Below, piece after piece: positions 25,433 to 35,650 of a DNA stretch of 42,409 nucleotides (position 1 is the stretch's first letter; each line of letters begins with the position of its first letter). Below the pieces are notes generated by a model. It was not told where the DNA came from, ran no database searches, and saw only the letters and a program-made list of their open reading frames with translations. The DNA is from Gammaproteobacteria bacterium. Lineage in GTDB: Bacteria > Pseudomonadota > Gammaproteobacteria > Methylococcales > DRLZ01. The position numbers and the translations under genes are program-made. The stretch is from the NCBI GenBank assembly GCA_022600935.1, contig JAHZJL010000223.1:1-42409 (forward strand), in the 5' to 3' direction.

Positions 25433-26370
25433 TGGTTAAACAATCAGAAGCATTCGCCGAACAAATGTCCGACTCTTCCCGGAACAAGACACAATTTGAA
25501 AAAATTCGCTTTAATGAAGCGCTGGCTAAATATACCTCATGGCGCATAGGAGGACCGGCCGACCAGTATTTCCGTCCTGCTGACAAAGAAGAGTTGAGTT
25601 TATTTTTGAAGCAACTAGACCCTGAACTAGCAGTCTTTTTTCTGGGGGCAGGCAGCAATCTGTTGATTCGTGACGGCGGCATTCGTGGTGTTGTCATTCA
25701 TTTGCGCAGAACGATGGATCAAATCACTCTGGAAACCAGCAACCGGATTTATGTGGAAGCAGGTGCCGGTTGTCCTCAGGTTGCCAGATTCTGTCAGAAA
25801 AATGGATTATCCGGAGCCAGTTTTATGGTTGGAATACCCGGTTCGATTGGTGGCGCATTAGCCATGAATGCTGGCGCTTTTGGCGGTGAAACCTGGGAAT
25901 TGGTTGACTCTGTTGAAGTGATGGACCGTCAGGGTAATCGGCAATGGTTGCCTGCTTCTGCGATCAAAGTCGGCTACCGTAACGTTGAGTTACCGGAACA
26001 GCACTGGATTGTGGCTGCACGCTTTATTTTGTCTGAAACAGACAGTGTCGATCCGGCAATGATCGAGAACTTGCTTGAGCGCAGGCGAAACAGTCAACCG
26101 ATCAGCGTGCCGACCTGCGGATCCGTGTTCAAAAATCCTGAAGGTGGATTTGCCGCACAGTTGATCGAGCTCTCCGGATTGAAAGGTTATCGCCTGGGTA
26201 ATGCGAGAGTGTCAGAAAAACATGCCAATTTTATTGAAAATACCGGTGGTGCTACTGCCAGTGACATAGAACTACTGATAGAGCTGATCCGTGAACGTGT
26301 TGCAACTGATCATGGAATTCATCTGGAGAGCGAAGTTCGAATCGTCGGTGAAGGTTTGACAGATGAATGA
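25432..26370 (+). CDS. murB: UDP-N-acetylenolpyruvoylglucosamine reductase MurB
   Basis: A 312-residue FAD enzyme that reduces enolpyruvyl-UDP-GlcNAc to UDP-MurNAc with NADPH. Signatures: TSWRIGGPAD (35-44), LGAGSNLLIRDGG (71-83), GIPGSIGGALAMNAGAFGGE (134-153), and the catalytic Ser231 in CGSVFKNP. By length and motifs it belongs to the shorter (type II) class, not the E. coli type I class. Its place between murC and ddl is common in proteobacteria outside the enterics. It has a longer N-terminal lead (about 25 residues) than most. It overlaps ddl by 8 nt. Confidence 0.96.
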   Translation: MVKQSEAFAEQMSDSSRNKTQFEKIRFNEALAKYTSWRIGGPADQYFRPADKEELSLFLKQLDPELAVFFLGAGSNLLIRDGGIRGVVIHLRRTMDQITLETSNRIYVEAGAGCPQVARFCQKNGLSGASFMVGIPGSIGGALAMNAGAFGGETWELVDSVEVMDRQGNRQWLPASAIKVGYRNVELPEQHWIVAARFILSETDSVDPAMIENLLERRRNSQPISVPTCGSVFKNPEGGFAAQLIELSGLKGYRLGNARVSEKHANFIENTGGATASDIELLIELIRERVATDHGIHLESEVRIVGEGLTDE

Positions 26371-27331
26371 TGCTGATACCCAGTTGCCAGTACATGATTT
26401 CGGACGCGTTGCAGTGACTATGGGAGGCATCGCGGCAGAACGGGATATTTCCCTGAAAAGTGGTCAAGCCGTATTGTCCGCCTTGCTTGAACAGGGTATC
26501 GATGCCTTCGGAGTCGACATTGACAGCAACCCGATTGAAACCTTACAGCAATGTGAATTTGACCGGGTATTCAATATTGTTCACGGCCGTGGTGGTGAAG
26601 ATGGAATACTGCAAGCAGTTCTGGAGGCGATGAACAAACCGTATACAGGAACCGGCGTGCTTGGATCGGCGCTGACCATGGATAAATACAAGACTAAATT
26701 ATGCTGGCTGGCTAACCAGTTACCGACTCCGGATTGTGTCGTCATGAAAACTGCTGATGATATACGCAAAGTCACTGCACAGCTGGGTTACCCGGTGATT
26801 GTAAAGCCTGTCAGAGAAGGATCGAGTCTGGGCATGAGTAAAGTTGACTCTGAACAACAGCTGCAAGAAGCCTGGCGACTTGCCTTGAAGTACGATGACC
26901 AGGTGATGGCAGAACAATGGATTACAGGCGAGGAATATACTGTTGCGATATTGGATAACCAGGCATTACCGATGATACGCCTGGAGACTCCAAACCTGTT
27001 CTATGACTACCAGGCAAAATATTTTTCCGATTCGACCCGTTATCACTGTCCTTGTGGATTGGCTGAGCAGGAAGAGGAAAAATTGCAGACACTGGCTTTG
27101 CAAGCCAGTGTACTTGTCGATGTCAGCGGATGGTGTCGAGTCGATTTACTGATTGATGAGCAGGCGAACCCCTGGTTGATTGAAGTCAATACGGTTCCCG
27201 GCATGACGGATCACAGCCTGGTGCCAATGGCGGCAAGACAAGCCGGTATTGAATTCAATACATTAGTAAGGCGAATCCTGCAAACCAGCGTGCATTCGGA
27301 GCAACAAAGCGAGGTTATCCAGTCATGGTAG
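26363..27331 (+). CDS. ddl: D-alanine--D-alanine ligase
   Basis: A 322-residue ATP-grasp enzyme that makes D-Ala-D-Ala for MurF. Signatures: MGGIAAERDISLKSG near the N-terminus, HGRGGEDGILQ, YTGTGVLGSALTMDKYKTK, VKPVREGSSLGMSKV for ATP binding, and SGWCRVDLLID with LIEVNTVPGMTDHSLVP for metal and substrate binding. The length is usual for DdlB. It overlaps murB by 8 nt and ftsQ by 7 nt. Confidence 0.96.
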   Translation: MNDADTQLPVHDFGRVAVTMGGIAAERDISLKSGQAVLSALLEQGIDAFGVDIDSNPIETLQQCEFDRVFNIVHGRGGEDGILQAVLEAMNKPYTGTGVLGSALTMDKYKTKLCWLANQLPTPDCVVMKTADDIRKVTAQLGYPVIVKPVREGSSLGMSKVDSEQQLQEAWRLALKYDDQVMAEQWITGEEYTVAILDNQALPMIRLETPNLFYDYQAKYFSDSTRYHCPCGLAEQEEEKLQTLALQASVLVDVSGWCRVDLLIDEQANPWLIEVNTVPGMTDHSLVPMAARQAGIEFNTLVRRILQTSVHSEQQSEVIQSW

Positions 27332-28062
27332 CCAGAGTCTCAGATCGTGCTGCAGACAATCAAGTTGAAGCGCCAGAAGGACGAGGTCTCCGAGGTTTGA
27401 TGACTGTCGCCCTGATCGTGGTTTTATCAGCATTGTTTGTTTCAAGATATTCGCAATCTGCGCTTCCGGTTCGTCAGTTTTTGCTGGAAGGAACGTTTCA
27501 ATATACAAGCGCGGAAAAACTGCAGTCAATGATTGATGAGCATTATCAAAACGCAGGGCTTTTAAGCATTGATTTAATGCAGCTGAAAACTGATATTGAA
27601 TCCATACCCTGGGTTAAAAATGTTGAGTTGGAACGTATCTGGCCAGATGCTATTCGTATACAGGTGAGCGAAAAAAGACCTTATCTGAGATTCGGAAATG
27701 ATAAAATGATTGATGTTGACGGCATCGTGTTTACTCCAGAATCCACTCAAAAATTTTCCACATTACCTCGTTTGGACTTACAACAGCCATTTACAGCGGA
27801 GCTTTTTAAAGCATACCGTGATATGGAGCATTTGCTTGTTGACAATGGCTATGAAATCAAACGCTTTCTTATTACTGCCCAGAATGACTGGGCACTGGAA
27901 TTAAGTGACGATATACGCATTAATATCGGCCAACACAAACCATTGCAAACATTTAAACGTTTTATCAAGGTCTTGGCGTTGATTGATTCCCATGGTTCGC
28001 GAAAAATACAGTCGGTGGATTTGAGGTACGAAAAAGGCCTGGCCGTCAGTTACAAACACTGA
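27325..28062 (+). CDS. ftsQ: Cell division protein FtsQ
   Basis: A 245-residue bitopic inner-membrane protein of the FtsQLB complex. A basic cytoplasmic tail comes first, then a membrane segment at about 27-44. A POTRA domain follows at about 48-116 (VRQFLLEGTFQYTS to WPDAIRIQVSEKRPYLRF). The periplasmic beta domain contains the typical DVDGIVFTPE and LPRLDL. It overlaps ddl by 7 nt. A 117-nt gap follows before ftsA, so the tightly packed part of the operon ends here. Confidence 0.95.
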   Translation: MVARVSDRAADNQVEAPEGRGLRGLMTVALIVVLSALFVSRYSQSALPVRQFLLEGTFQYTSAEKLQSMIDEHYQNAGLLSIDLMQLKTDIESIPWVKNVELERIWPDAIRIQVSEKRPYLRFGNDKMIDVDGIVFTPESTQKFSTLPRLDLQQPFTAELFKAYRDMEHLLVDNGYEIKRFLITAQNDWALELSDDIRINIGQHKPLQTFKRFIKVLALIDSHGSRKIQSVDLRYEKGLAVSYKH

Positions 28063-28179
28063 CAAAGCTCTAGGTGCTGGCTGGCCAAAGATACATGCAG
28101 TAAAGGTGAGTTCGAATTGGAAGTAGATCATGCAGGTTTGTTGTTTTACAGCGGGGGTGATGACTAATATGAGGGAGAG

Positions 28180-29424
28180 ATGGCTAAGAAAACCGAAAAA
28201 AATATAATCGTTGGACTGGATATCGGAACATCCAAAGTCGCGGCTATTGTCGGTGAAGTGAATTTAGATGGCGATGTCGAAATCGTAGGATTGGGTCAAA
28301 GCCCGTCTCGAGGTCTCAAGAAAGGGGTTGTGGTTAACCTGGAGACGACTGTCAATTCCATTCAGCGCTCAGTTCAGGAAGCAGAGCTGATGGCAGGATG
28401 TGATATCAAATCAGTGTATGTCGGTATTGCGGGCAGTCACATTCAGAGCCTCAATTCACATGGCATCGTTGCAATAAGCAACAAGGAAGTGAGCCAGAGC
28501 GATGTCGACAGAGTTATCGATTCAGCCCGGGCAGTTGCAGTGCCGGCAGATCAGAAAATTTTGCATGTGTTACCGCAGGAATTTGTGATTGACGGCCAGG
28601 AAGGAATCAAAGAGCCAGTCGGGATGTCAGGGATTCGCCTGGAGGCCAAAGTGCATATTGTGACTGGAGGAGTCAGTGCGGCCCAGAACATTGTCAAGTG
28701 TATCGAACGCTGTGGATTGAAAGTGGAAGATATTGTTCTTGAACAATTGGCATCTTCGATGTCGGTGTTGACTGATGATGAAAAGGAATTAGGTGTCTGC
28801 CTGGTCGACATTGGTGGTGGAACCACGGATATTGCGGTCTTCACACATGGCGCTATACGACATACTGCAGTGATTCCTATTGCCGGTGATCAGGTCACCA
28901 ACGATATTGCAGTGGCATTACGGACTCCAGGGCAGAATGCTGAGGAGATCAAGATCAAATATGCGTGTGCGCTGACCCAACTTGCCAAACTGGAAGAGAC
29001 ACTGGAAGTGCCGAGTATTGGAGAACGTGCACCAAGACAAATATCACGACAGGCTCTGGCGGAAATTGTCGAGCCGCGTTATGAGGAATTGATCCATCTG
29101 GTACAGGCTGAGCTACGACGTACCGGATTTGAAGACTTGATTGCTGCTGGTGTTGTGTTTACCGGAGGCAGTTCAAAAGTACCGGGATTGGTTGAGTTGG
29201 CGGAAGAAATTTTTCATATGCCGGTGCGATTGGGGATTCCGCAATTTGTAACAGGGTTGGTCGATGTGGTTCGCAACCCTGTGTACTCAACCGGAGTCGG
29301 AATGGTGATTTATGGGGATAAAAACAGGGAGCAAGGAGGCGGAAATATATCTGTCAGTCATGTGGACAGTTCAAAAGAGAGTATCTGGGCAAAAATGAAG
29401 AGTTGGTTTCAGGGGAATTTTTAG
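28180..29424 (+). CDS. ftsA: Cell division protein FtsA
   Basis: A 414-residue actin-like ATPase that tethers FtsZ to the membrane and recruits late divisome proteins. ATP-binding signatures: VGLDIGTSKVAAIVGE (12-27) and CLVDIGGGTTDIAVF (about 207-221), then VFTGGSSKVPGL. The C-terminal SIWAKMKSWFQGNF is the amphipathic membrane-targeting helix. The start is well set by GAGGGAGAG just upstream. The 117-nt gap after ftsQ may hold an extra promoter, as in other bacteria, but none is clear. Confidence 0.97.
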   Translation: MAKKTEKNIIVGLDIGTSKVAAIVGEVNLDGDVEIVGLGQSPSRGLKKGVVVNLETTVNSIQRSVQEAELMAGCDIKSVYVGIAGSHIQSLNSHGIVAISNKEVSQSDVDRVIDSARAVAVPADQKILHVLPQEFVIDGQEGIKEPVGMSGIRLEAKVHIVTGGVSAAQNIVKCIERCGLKVEDIVLEQLASSMSVLTDDEKELGVCLVDIGGGTTDIAVFTHGAIRHTAVIPIAGDQVTNDIAVALRTPGQNAEEIKIKYACALTQLAKLEETLEVPSIGERAPRQISRQALAEIVEPRYEELIHLVQAELRRTGFEDLIAAGVVFTGGSSKVPGLVELAEEIFHMPVRLGIPQFVTGLVDVVRNPVYSTGVGMVIYGDKNREQGGGNISVSHVDSSKESIWAKMKSWFQGNF

Positions 29425-29572
29425 TATCAGGGATAAAGAGTCAGCGTCTGCGGTTCATTTACGCAATAAAGATTCAGAAATTGATCAGAATGTATTGAAT
29501 CATGGACTTGAGCAGGTTTTACAGTAACCGTTAATCAAATATTGAATGAATTGAGTTTTGGAGGATTGAGTA

Positions 29573-30733
29573 ATGCAATTTGAAGTTGTCGACCCATATG
29601 CATCAAATCATGCTGTCATCAAGGTTATTGGTGTCGGTGGAGGTGGTGGTAACGCAATTAACCATATGATTGATAAAGGTATGGTTGATGTTGATTTTAT
29701 TTGTGTGAATACCGATGCCCAGGCATTGAAAAGCACTAACGCTAAAACAGTATTGCAACTAGGCGGTGAATTGACCAAAGGTCTGGGTGCCGGAGCTGAT
29801 CCGGAAGTCGGACGCGATGCAGCACTTGAAGACAGAAGCCATATCGAGGAAATTCTTGAAGGCACTGATATGGTATTTTTAACCTGTGGCATGGGTGGCG
29901 GAACCGGAACAGGCGCTACACCCGTAATTGCCGAAATTGCCAAGGAAATGGGAATTCTCACAGTCGCCATTGTTACCAGACCGTTTTCCTTTGAAGGCAA
30001 GAAACGCCAGAAAATCGGAGATGATGGCATCAAGAAACTGAGTGAATTTGCAGATTCGGTGATCACGATTCCCAATGAGAAGCTGTTGCCGGTATTGGGC
30101 CGTGATGTATCGCTGATCAAAGCATTCAATGCCGCTAATGATGTCCTGCTGGGCTCAGTTCAAGGTATCGCTGATTTAATCACAAACCCGGGTTTGATCA
30201 ATGTTGACTTTGCCGATGTCAAAGCTGTCATGGCTGAAATGGGACGCGCAATGATGGGAACAGGCAATGCATCTGGCGATCATCGTGCTCGTGAGGCTGC
30301 TGAAAAAGCGATTGGAAGTCCATTGCTTGATGATGTCGATGTTAAAGGTGCAATCGGTGTATTGGTTAACGTCACCAGTTCCGGTGATTTGAGCATTGGT
30401 GAATTCAATGACGTTGGAGACATGGTGCGCGGTTTTGCTTCTGACGATGCAACCGTGATTATCGGTACTGCAATCAATCCGGAACTTAACGGTGAAGTAC
30501 GAGTCACAGTCGTTGCTACAGGTCTGGAAAAAGATGCAGCGGCAGCAGGTGAACCTAATTTACAGGTTATCCATCGTAAAAATGATGGAGAAGTTGATTA
30601 TGGAGCTCTGGAGCGCCCGACTGTCCTGCGTAACAAGCCAGAACAAATTAACAAACGCGCCAAAGAAATGCCCAAGGAACTTGATCTGGAAATGCTGGAT
30701 ATTCCAGCCTTTTTAAGACAACAAGCGGATTGA
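29573..30733 (+). CDS. ftsZ: Cell division GTPase FtsZ
   Basis: A 386-residue tubulin homologue that forms the Z-ring. The nucleotide-binding start is VGGGGGNAINHMI (21-33). The tubulin signature GGGTGTG is at 108-114. The T7-loop NVDFADVKAVM follows GLIN. The conserved C-terminal peptide LDIPAFLRQQAD (375-386), which binds FtsA, ZipA and ZapD, is intact and ends the protein. GGAGG at 29560-29564 is the ribosome binding site. The gene stands 148 nt after ftsA, and a large hairpin follows 17 nt downstream. Confidence 0.98.
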   Translation: MQFEVVDPYASNHAVIKVIGVGGGGGNAINHMIDKGMVDVDFICVNTDAQALKSTNAKTVLQLGGELTKGLGAGADPEVGRDAALEDRSHIEEILEGTDMVFLTCGMGGGTGTGATPVIAEIAKEMGILTVAIVTRPFSFEGKKRQKIGDDGIKKLSEFADSVITIPNEKLLPVLGRDVSLIKAFNAANDVLLGSVQGIADLITNPGLINVDFADVKAVMAEMGRAMMGTGNASGDHRAREAAEKAIGSPLLDDVDVKGAIGVLVNVTSSGDLSIGEFNDVGDMVRGFASDDATVIIGTAINPELNGEVRVTVVATGLEKDAAAAGEPNLQVIHRKNDGEVDYGALERPTVLRNKPEQINKRAKEMPKELDLEMLDIPAFLRQQAD

Positions 30734-30750
30734 TGGCCTATAATACGTGT

Positions 30751-30784
30751 ATCAGGGCTCTAAATTGGAATTTGGAGTCCTGAT
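30751..30784 (+). other. Strong 16-bp hairpin between ftsZ and lpxC
   Basis: ATCAGGGCTCTAAATT (30751-30766) pairs with AATTTGGAGTCCTGAT (30769-30784). There are 14 Watson-Crick pairs and two G-U pairs, with almost no loop. No T-run follows on either strand, so it is not a classical terminator. It may be a transcript-stabilising or processing element behind ftsZ, or a partial terminator. Confidence 0.6.
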
Positions 30785-30975
30785 CACAATCTGACTGAAA
30801 GACATCGATAAACCGGCCAGGATATCAACTGTATTATTGCAGTAGTGTCTGTTACATATGAATTTTATTTTGTTTGCCGACAGTGAAGGTTTATCGCCAG
30901 TAGGATTCGTGTTTGATTTGACTGTTGAGTGTTTGCCTCACAGATTAACCAGTATTATAAGGACTAGCGGAGTAG

Positions 30976-31890
30976 ATGGTTAGACAGAAAACCTTGAAGA
31001 ATTCAATTCGGGCTACTGGCGTTGGTTTACATACCGGCGAAAATGTGGAAATGACGTTCAGACCTGCACCACCTGATACAGGGATTAAATTCAGGCGGGT
31101 CGATTTGGACACTATTGTCGAAATCCCTGCCAAACCGGAAAATGTCGGCGATACAACATTATCGACAACCCTGATGAATGGCGATGCACGTGTTTCAACT
31201 GTTGAACACTTGCTGGCAGCTTTTTCAGGACTTGGTATCGATAATGCTATTGTTGATATCAACACAGCTGAAATCCCGATTATGGATGGCAGCGCTGGTC
31301 CCTTTGTGTTTTTATTGCAGTCTGCAGGTATACAACAACAAAACGCGGTCAAGACTTATCTGCGCATCAAACGCAGAATCATGGTCAGAGACGGTGATAA
31401 ATGGGCTTGCCTGGAGCCGTTTGATGGATTCAGAGTGACATTTACCATTGATTTCGATCATCCGGCTTTTGATGACGAAGCCAGCACCGCCAGCATTGAT
31501 GTGTCTGCAATGACATTTATCAAGGAAATCAGCCGCGCTCGCACATTTGGATTCATTCATGAGCTGGAACAACTCAAGCAGCATAATCTGGCGCTGGGAG
31601 GCAGCTTCGATAATGCTATCGTGGTTGACACACAGCGCGTATTGAATGAAGACGGACTACGTTATGTGGATGAATTTGTCAAACACAAGATTCTCGATGC
31701 TATCGGAGACTTGTATCTGCTCGGACACAGCCTGATCGGGGAATTCAAAGCCTATAAATCCGGCCACAGCCTGAATAATCAATTACTGATGAAATTGATC
31801 AGCATGCCCGAGGCCTGGGAAATTGTCACCTCAGAAGGTGCATTAAGCCCTCATATGATCTACCACGAAGCGGCAGTAGCAGCGGGCTGA
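30976..31890 (+). CDS. lpxC: UDP-3-O-acyl-GlcNAc deacetylase LpxC
   Basis: A 304-residue cytoplasmic zinc amidase for the committed step of lipid A synthesis. Zinc ligands are H78 (in TVEHLL), H237 and D241 (in [10 protein letters not shown]). The general base Glu77 and His264 (in KSGHSLNNQ) are also present. The numbering is within one residue of E. coli LpxC. The start at 30976 gives the usual N-terminus and has CGGAG upstream. A 242-nt gap after ftsZ, including the hairpin, suggests its own promoter. The gene converges on the dciA-like gene. Confidence 0.97.
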   Translation: MVRQKTLKNSIRATGVGLHTGENVEMTFRPAPPDTGIKFRRVDLDTIVEIPAKPENVGDTTLSTTLMNGDARVSTVEHLLAAFSGLGIDNAIVDINTAEIPIMDGSAGPFVFLLQSAGIQQQNAVKTYLRIKRRIMVRDGDKWACLEPFDGFRVTFTIDFDHPAFDDEASTASIDVSAMTFIKEISRARTFGFIHELEQLKQHNLALGGSFDNAIVVDTQRVLNEDGLRYVDEFVKHKILDAIGDLYLLGHSLIGEFKAYKSGHSLNNQLLMKLISMPEAWEIVTSEGALSPHMIYHEAAVAAG

Positions 31891-31997
31891 TATTCCGTGT
31901 TCAGGTAGATTTTCAGACATTCGATGTTTCAACATATCAGGCAACTCTTAACAGCTTAATTGAGCTGCGACTATTACCAGAATTTAATGCTTAGTAT

Positions 31998-32459
31998 TCA
32001 CGCTCTTCTGGATCGCAAGGTTTGAGCCAGATGCTTGAGTTTTGCTCCAAGCTGTTGGTCTGTTACGTGTTTTGCACTGTCTTCAATCATATCAATTGTG
32101 TTATGAGACGGCACAATAGTGTGCGAGGAATGAGTTGCTTGCGAAGCACCTGTCTGAGTCACCATTACCCTGAATTTTACTGTGCTGAACTGATATCCGG
32201 ATTGGCTGTCATTGACTGCGTTAAGTATTTCCGATTGGTAAAACCGGAGCTGTGATATCCAGACCGCTGAATGGCTGTAAATTGTTAATTGATTGTAATT
32301 GACACTGCATCCCAGGCATTGACTGACAAGATTTTCCGGTATTACAGACCTGACTATAGTCATAATTTGCTGATGTTTGACCAACGTCTGCTTCATCTTT
32401 GATAAAACAGGGTGCCCAGAGATCATAACCTGATTGACAGAAGGTGCAGTTTTTTTCAT
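31998..32459 (-). CDS. dciA: DciA-like (DUF721) protein
   Basis: A 153-residue protein of the DUF721/DciA type. In bacteria lacking DnaC, DciA loads or operates the DnaB replicative helicase. The recognisable part is the N-terminal half: helices around IMTIVRSVIPENLVSQC, then LTIYSHSAVWISQLRFYQSEIL, the core DUF721 pattern. The C-terminal half is low-complexity and polar until a terminal helix (QQLGAKLKHLAQTLRSRRA). The call also rests on position: in Pseudomonas and other gammaproteobacteria a reverse-strand DUF721 gene sits between lpxC and secA. No good Shine-Dalgarno sequence precedes the ATG at 32459. Confidence 0.75.
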   Translation of the reverse strand: MKKTAPSVNQVMISGHPVLSKMKQTLVKHQQIMTIVRSVIPENLVSQCLGCSVNYNQLTIYSHSAVWISQLRFYQSEILNAVNDSQSGYQFSTVKFRVMVTQTGASQATHSSHTIVPSHNTIDMIEDSAKHVTDQQLGAKLKHLAQTLRSRRA

Positions 32460-32826
32460 AGTGCAGTAATGATTTTAATCAGTACTTTTAAATCATTCAG
32501 CTTGTATTTCAGTAAACACAGCCAATACTGGTTGAATTCACTTCAAACAATCACTACATATACCAGACCATAGTGATCACGATGCGTGATAGTTGAACAA
32601 ACCATTCATATATTGGTTACAATATACTGTTTTAGTTTTTAATTGTGCTGTTGGTCAATGTTGATAGATGTTTTCAATAAGGCTGGCAGGGTGAAGGCTT
32701 TTGCATGATTGAAAACCTCTGCTTCTGTTACAAGCAAACAGGTCACTTGCAGCGTGATCTTAAAGTATTGCTCCATAGTGTAACAGATACGTTTCATTGT
32801 TAATGACTTCTAAATGGAAAAGATAA
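32460..32826. other. Divergent intergenic region between dciA and secA
   Basis: A 367-bp AT-rich stretch with no gene; no secM-like arrest peptide is visible. It must hold the promoters of both divergent genes, but no -35/-10 pair with proper spacing stands out. It contains overlapping dyads at 32573-32590. A weak GGAAA precedes the secA ATG. Confidence 0.5.
32573..32590. promoter_or_regulatory. Overlapping dyads upstream of secA/dciA
   Basis: The palindrome GTGATCAC (32573-32580) overlaps a second inverted repeat, ATCACG-ATG-CGTGAT (32576-32590). They lie 114 bp from the dciA start and 237 bp from the secA start. They may be a protein-binding site for a shared regulator; the identity is unknown. 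Confidence 0.3.
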
Positions 32827-35553
32827 ATGCTGGGTAAGTTGGGGAAAGCGATCATAGGCAGCCGCAATGATCGATATATCAAGAAAAAGCAAAAAATTGT
32901 CAAAGCCATCAATGCGCTGGAACCAGAACTTGAAAAACTGTCCGATGACGAATTAAAAGCCAAAACTGATCAATTCAAGTCACGTCTTCGTGCAAACGAA
33001 ACACTAGATCAATTGTTGCCTGAAGTGTTTGCCGTTGTCAGGGAAGCATCCAGGCGTACTCTTGGAATGCGTCATTTCGATGTTCAATTGATTGGTGGCA
33101 TGTCATTGCACGATGGCAAGATTGCCGAGATGCGTACCGGTGAGGGTAAAACCCTTGTCGCGACCTTACCAGCCTATTTGAATGCCCTTGCCGGAAACGG
33201 CGTACATGTTGTCACTGTCAATGATTACCTGGCCCAGCGTGACGCTGAATGGATGGGACAATTATACGGCTTTCTGGGGATGACAACCGGAGTCATCATT
33301 GGTGAACTCAATAACGAACAACGCCGCGAATCGTATGCCGCAGATATCACTTACGGCACCAATAATGAGTTCGGTTTCGACTATCTGCGCGACAACATGG
33401 CGTTCAGCCTGGATCAGAAAGTCCAGCGTAAGCTGCACTACGCAATTGTTGATGAAGTCGATTCAATTTTAATTGACGAAGCCCGGACACCGCTGATTAT
33501 TTCCGGTCCTACAGATGATCAGACCGACTTGTATGTGCATCTCAACAAACTCGTACCACTGCTGAAAAAGCAGGAAGAAGAAAACGGTCCGGGTGATTTC
33601 ACCCTGGATGAGGAAGCCAAGCAAGCCTATCTGACTGATGAAGGACATATTAATCTGGAAACCTTGCTGGTTGAACATGATTTACTGGCTGAAGGCGAGA
33701 GTCTGTATTCACCGCAAAACATTTCCCTGATGCACTATGTCAAGGCTGCTTTGCGAGCACACATGGTGTTCAAGAAAGATATTGAATACATCGTTCGTAA
33801 TAACGAAATCATGATTGTCGATGAATTCACCGGTCGGGTCATGGCCGGGCGGCGATGGTCGGAGGGCTTGCACCAGGCGATTGAAGCCAAGGAAGGGGTG
33901 CCGATCCAGAAAGACAATCAAACGCTTGCATCCATTACTTTTCAGAATTATTTCCGAATTTACAACAAATTATCCGGCATGACCGGTACTGCAGATACAG
34001 AAGCCTTTGAATTGCAACAGATTTACGGGCTTGAAGTGATTGTTATACCGACGCATAAACCAATGGTTCGAGAGGATCATGGAGATCTGATCTACATCAA
34101 TAAGCATGACAAATACCAGGCTGTTGTTGATGACATCAAAGACTGCATCAAGCGAGGTCAACCAGTTCTGGTCGGAACTGCATCAATTGAAGATTCCGAG
34201 TATCTCTCTGCATTGCTCAAACAGAACAAAATCAAACATGAAATCCTCAACGCCAAACAGCATGAGCGTGAAGCGCATATCATCGAGCAAGCTGGTGTGC
34301 CAGGCGCAGTAACTATTTCCACCAGCATGGCGGGCCGGGGTACCGATATTGTTCTGGGTGGCAATCTGGAAAAAATGATTGCTGCGCTGGGAGACAATGC
34401 ATCAGAAGCACAGACTGAAAAACTACGTGAACAATGGCAGCAGCAACATAACAAGGTTGTGGAGCTGGGTGGGCTGCATGTTATTGGTTCCGAACGGCAT
34501 GAGTCAAGACGTATTGACAACCAGTTGCGTGGCCGGTCCGGTCGCCAGGGTGATCCAGGCTCATCACGGTTTTATCTGTCTCTGGAAGACGATTTGATGC
34601 GGATTTTTGCATCCGAGCGCGTCGCTGTGATGATGCAGAAACTGGGCATGGAGCCTGGTGAAGCTATCGAGCACCCCTGGGTAACTCGTGCCATCGAAAA
34701 TGCCCAGCGCAAAGTTGAAGGACGCAATTTCGACATCCGTAAACAATTGCTGGAATATGACAATGTCGCTAACGACCAGCGCCGAGTTGTATATGAGCAA
34801 CGTGATGAATTGATGGCATCCGAAGATATCAGCGAAACCATCAAAGCGATTCACTATGATGTCGTCAAGGATATTTTCGAAAGCCATATTCCGCCGCAAA
34901 GTATGGAAGAGCAATGGGATATCAAAGGGCTTGAAGAAGAACTGGAATCCAATCTGGGATTGACGGTATCAGCTCAAACGATGCTGGATCAGGATGATTC
35001 ACTGGATGACAATGGCTTGTACAAACAGATTTTGAAGCAAGCCGAAGATAGCTATGCCGACAAGGAACAGCAAGCCGGTCCTGACGTGATCCGCCATTTT
35101 GAAAAAGTTGCAATGATGCAGGTTCTCGATAACGCCTGGAAGGAGCATCTGGCAGCGATGGATCACTTGCGTCAGGGTATTAATTTACGTGGTTATGCCC
35201 AAAAAGACCCCAAGCAGGAATACAAGCGCGAAGCCTTTGCCATGTTCCAGTCAATGCTGGATAACATCAAACAGGAAGTCATCAGCATTGTCTCAAAAGT
35301 GCAGGTTAAAGCCGATGAAGAAGTCGTCGCAATGGAACAGGAAAACCGGACTGACGAGGCGGCTCTTGAGTTCCAGCATGCTGAGGCGGGATCTGCGCTG
35401 GATAATCCGGACATGGATGGGGAACAAGCCGCTCCTGCCCTGAATGAGGAACAACGCCCGTTTGTCAGGGAATCCCAGAAAATTGGCCGAAACAGTCCCT
35501 GCCCTTGTGGCTCCGGTAAGAAATACAAGCAATGTCATGGTAAATTATCCTGA
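32827..35553 (+). CDS. secA: Preprotein translocase ATPase SecA
   Basis: A 908-residue motor ATPase that drives secretory preproteins through SecYEG. Walker A is GEGKT (105-109) and the DEAD-like motif is DEVD (209-212). The second ATPase half contains [26 protein letters not shown]-like ([15 protein letters not shown]) and [15 protein letters not shown]. The C-terminal zinc finger is [13 protein letters not shown], with C892, C894, C903 and H904; it binds SecB. The length is that of proteobacterial SecA. It stands alone, with 367 bp before it and 97 bp before argJ. Confidence 0.98.
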   Translation: MLGKLGKAIIGSRNDRYIKKKQKIVKAINALEPELEKLSDDELKAKTDQFKSRLRANETLDQLLPEVFAVVREASRRTLGMRHFDVQLIGGMSLHDGKIAEMRTGEGKTLVATLPAYLNALAGNGVHVVTVNDYLAQRDAEWMGQLYGFLGMTTGVIIGELNNEQRRESYAADITYGTNNEFGFDYLRDNMAFSLDQKVQRKLHYAIVDEVDSILIDEARTPLIISGPTDDQTDLYVHLNKLVPLLKKQEEENGPGDFTLDEEAKQAYLTDEGHINLETLLVEHDLLAEGESLYSPQNISLMHYVKAALRAHMVFKKDIEYIVRNNEIMIVDEFTGRVMAGRRWSEGLHQAIEAKEGVPIQKDNQTLASITFQNYFRIYNKLSGMTGTADTEAFELQQIYGLEVIVIPTHKPMVREDHGDLIYINKHDKYQAVVDDIKDCIKRGQPVLVGTASIEDSEYLSALLKQNKIKHEILNAKQHEREAHIIEQAGVPGAVTISTSMAGRGTDIVLGGNLEKMIAALGDNASEAQTEKLREQWQQQHNKVVELGGLHVIGSERHESRRIDNQLRGRSGRQGDPGSSRFYLSLEDDLMRIFASERVAVMMQKLGMEPGEAIEHPWVTRAIENAQRKVEGRNFDIRKQLLEYDNVANDQRRVVYEQRDELMASEDISETIKAIHYDVVKDIFESHIPPQSMEEQWDIKGLEEELESNLGLTVSAQTMLDQDDSLDDNGLYKQILKQAEDSYADKEQQAGPDVIRHFEKVAMMQVLDNAWKEHLAAMDHLRQGINLRGYAQKDPKQEYKREAFAMFQSMLDNIKQEVISIVSKVQVKADEEVVAMEQENRTDEAALEFQHAEAGSALDNPDMDGEQAAPALNEEQRPFVRESQKIGRNSPCPCGSGKKYKQCHGKLS

Positions 35554-35650
35554 TTTCTGTATTGATCATCAGTGAAATTGATGCGTAGTTTTTGATACAG
35601 TATTCAGAAATAGGAATCCTCAAGTTACACCATTTAACTCTATTACACCT

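Noticed and set aside
29608-30129. 173-codon open frame antisense to ftsZ
   Set aside because: It is fully inside ftsZ on the other strand. Its composition (rich in Ser, Pro, Ile, Val) is that expected from the complement of conserved glycine and alanine codons.
30933-30961. Possible lpxC promoter TTGCCT-N17-TATAAG
   Set aside because: The implied start site would be only a few bases from the lpxC ATG and would leave out the ribosome binding site.
31950-31966. CAGCTT-AATT-GAGCTG stem between lpxC and the dciA-like gene as a bidirectional terminator
   Set aside because: Six pairs including one G-U and no T-run on either side.
32623-32628. TATACT as a secA -10 box
   Set aside because: No -35-like hexamer lies 16-18 bp upstream; the nearest TTGAAC is 24 bp away.
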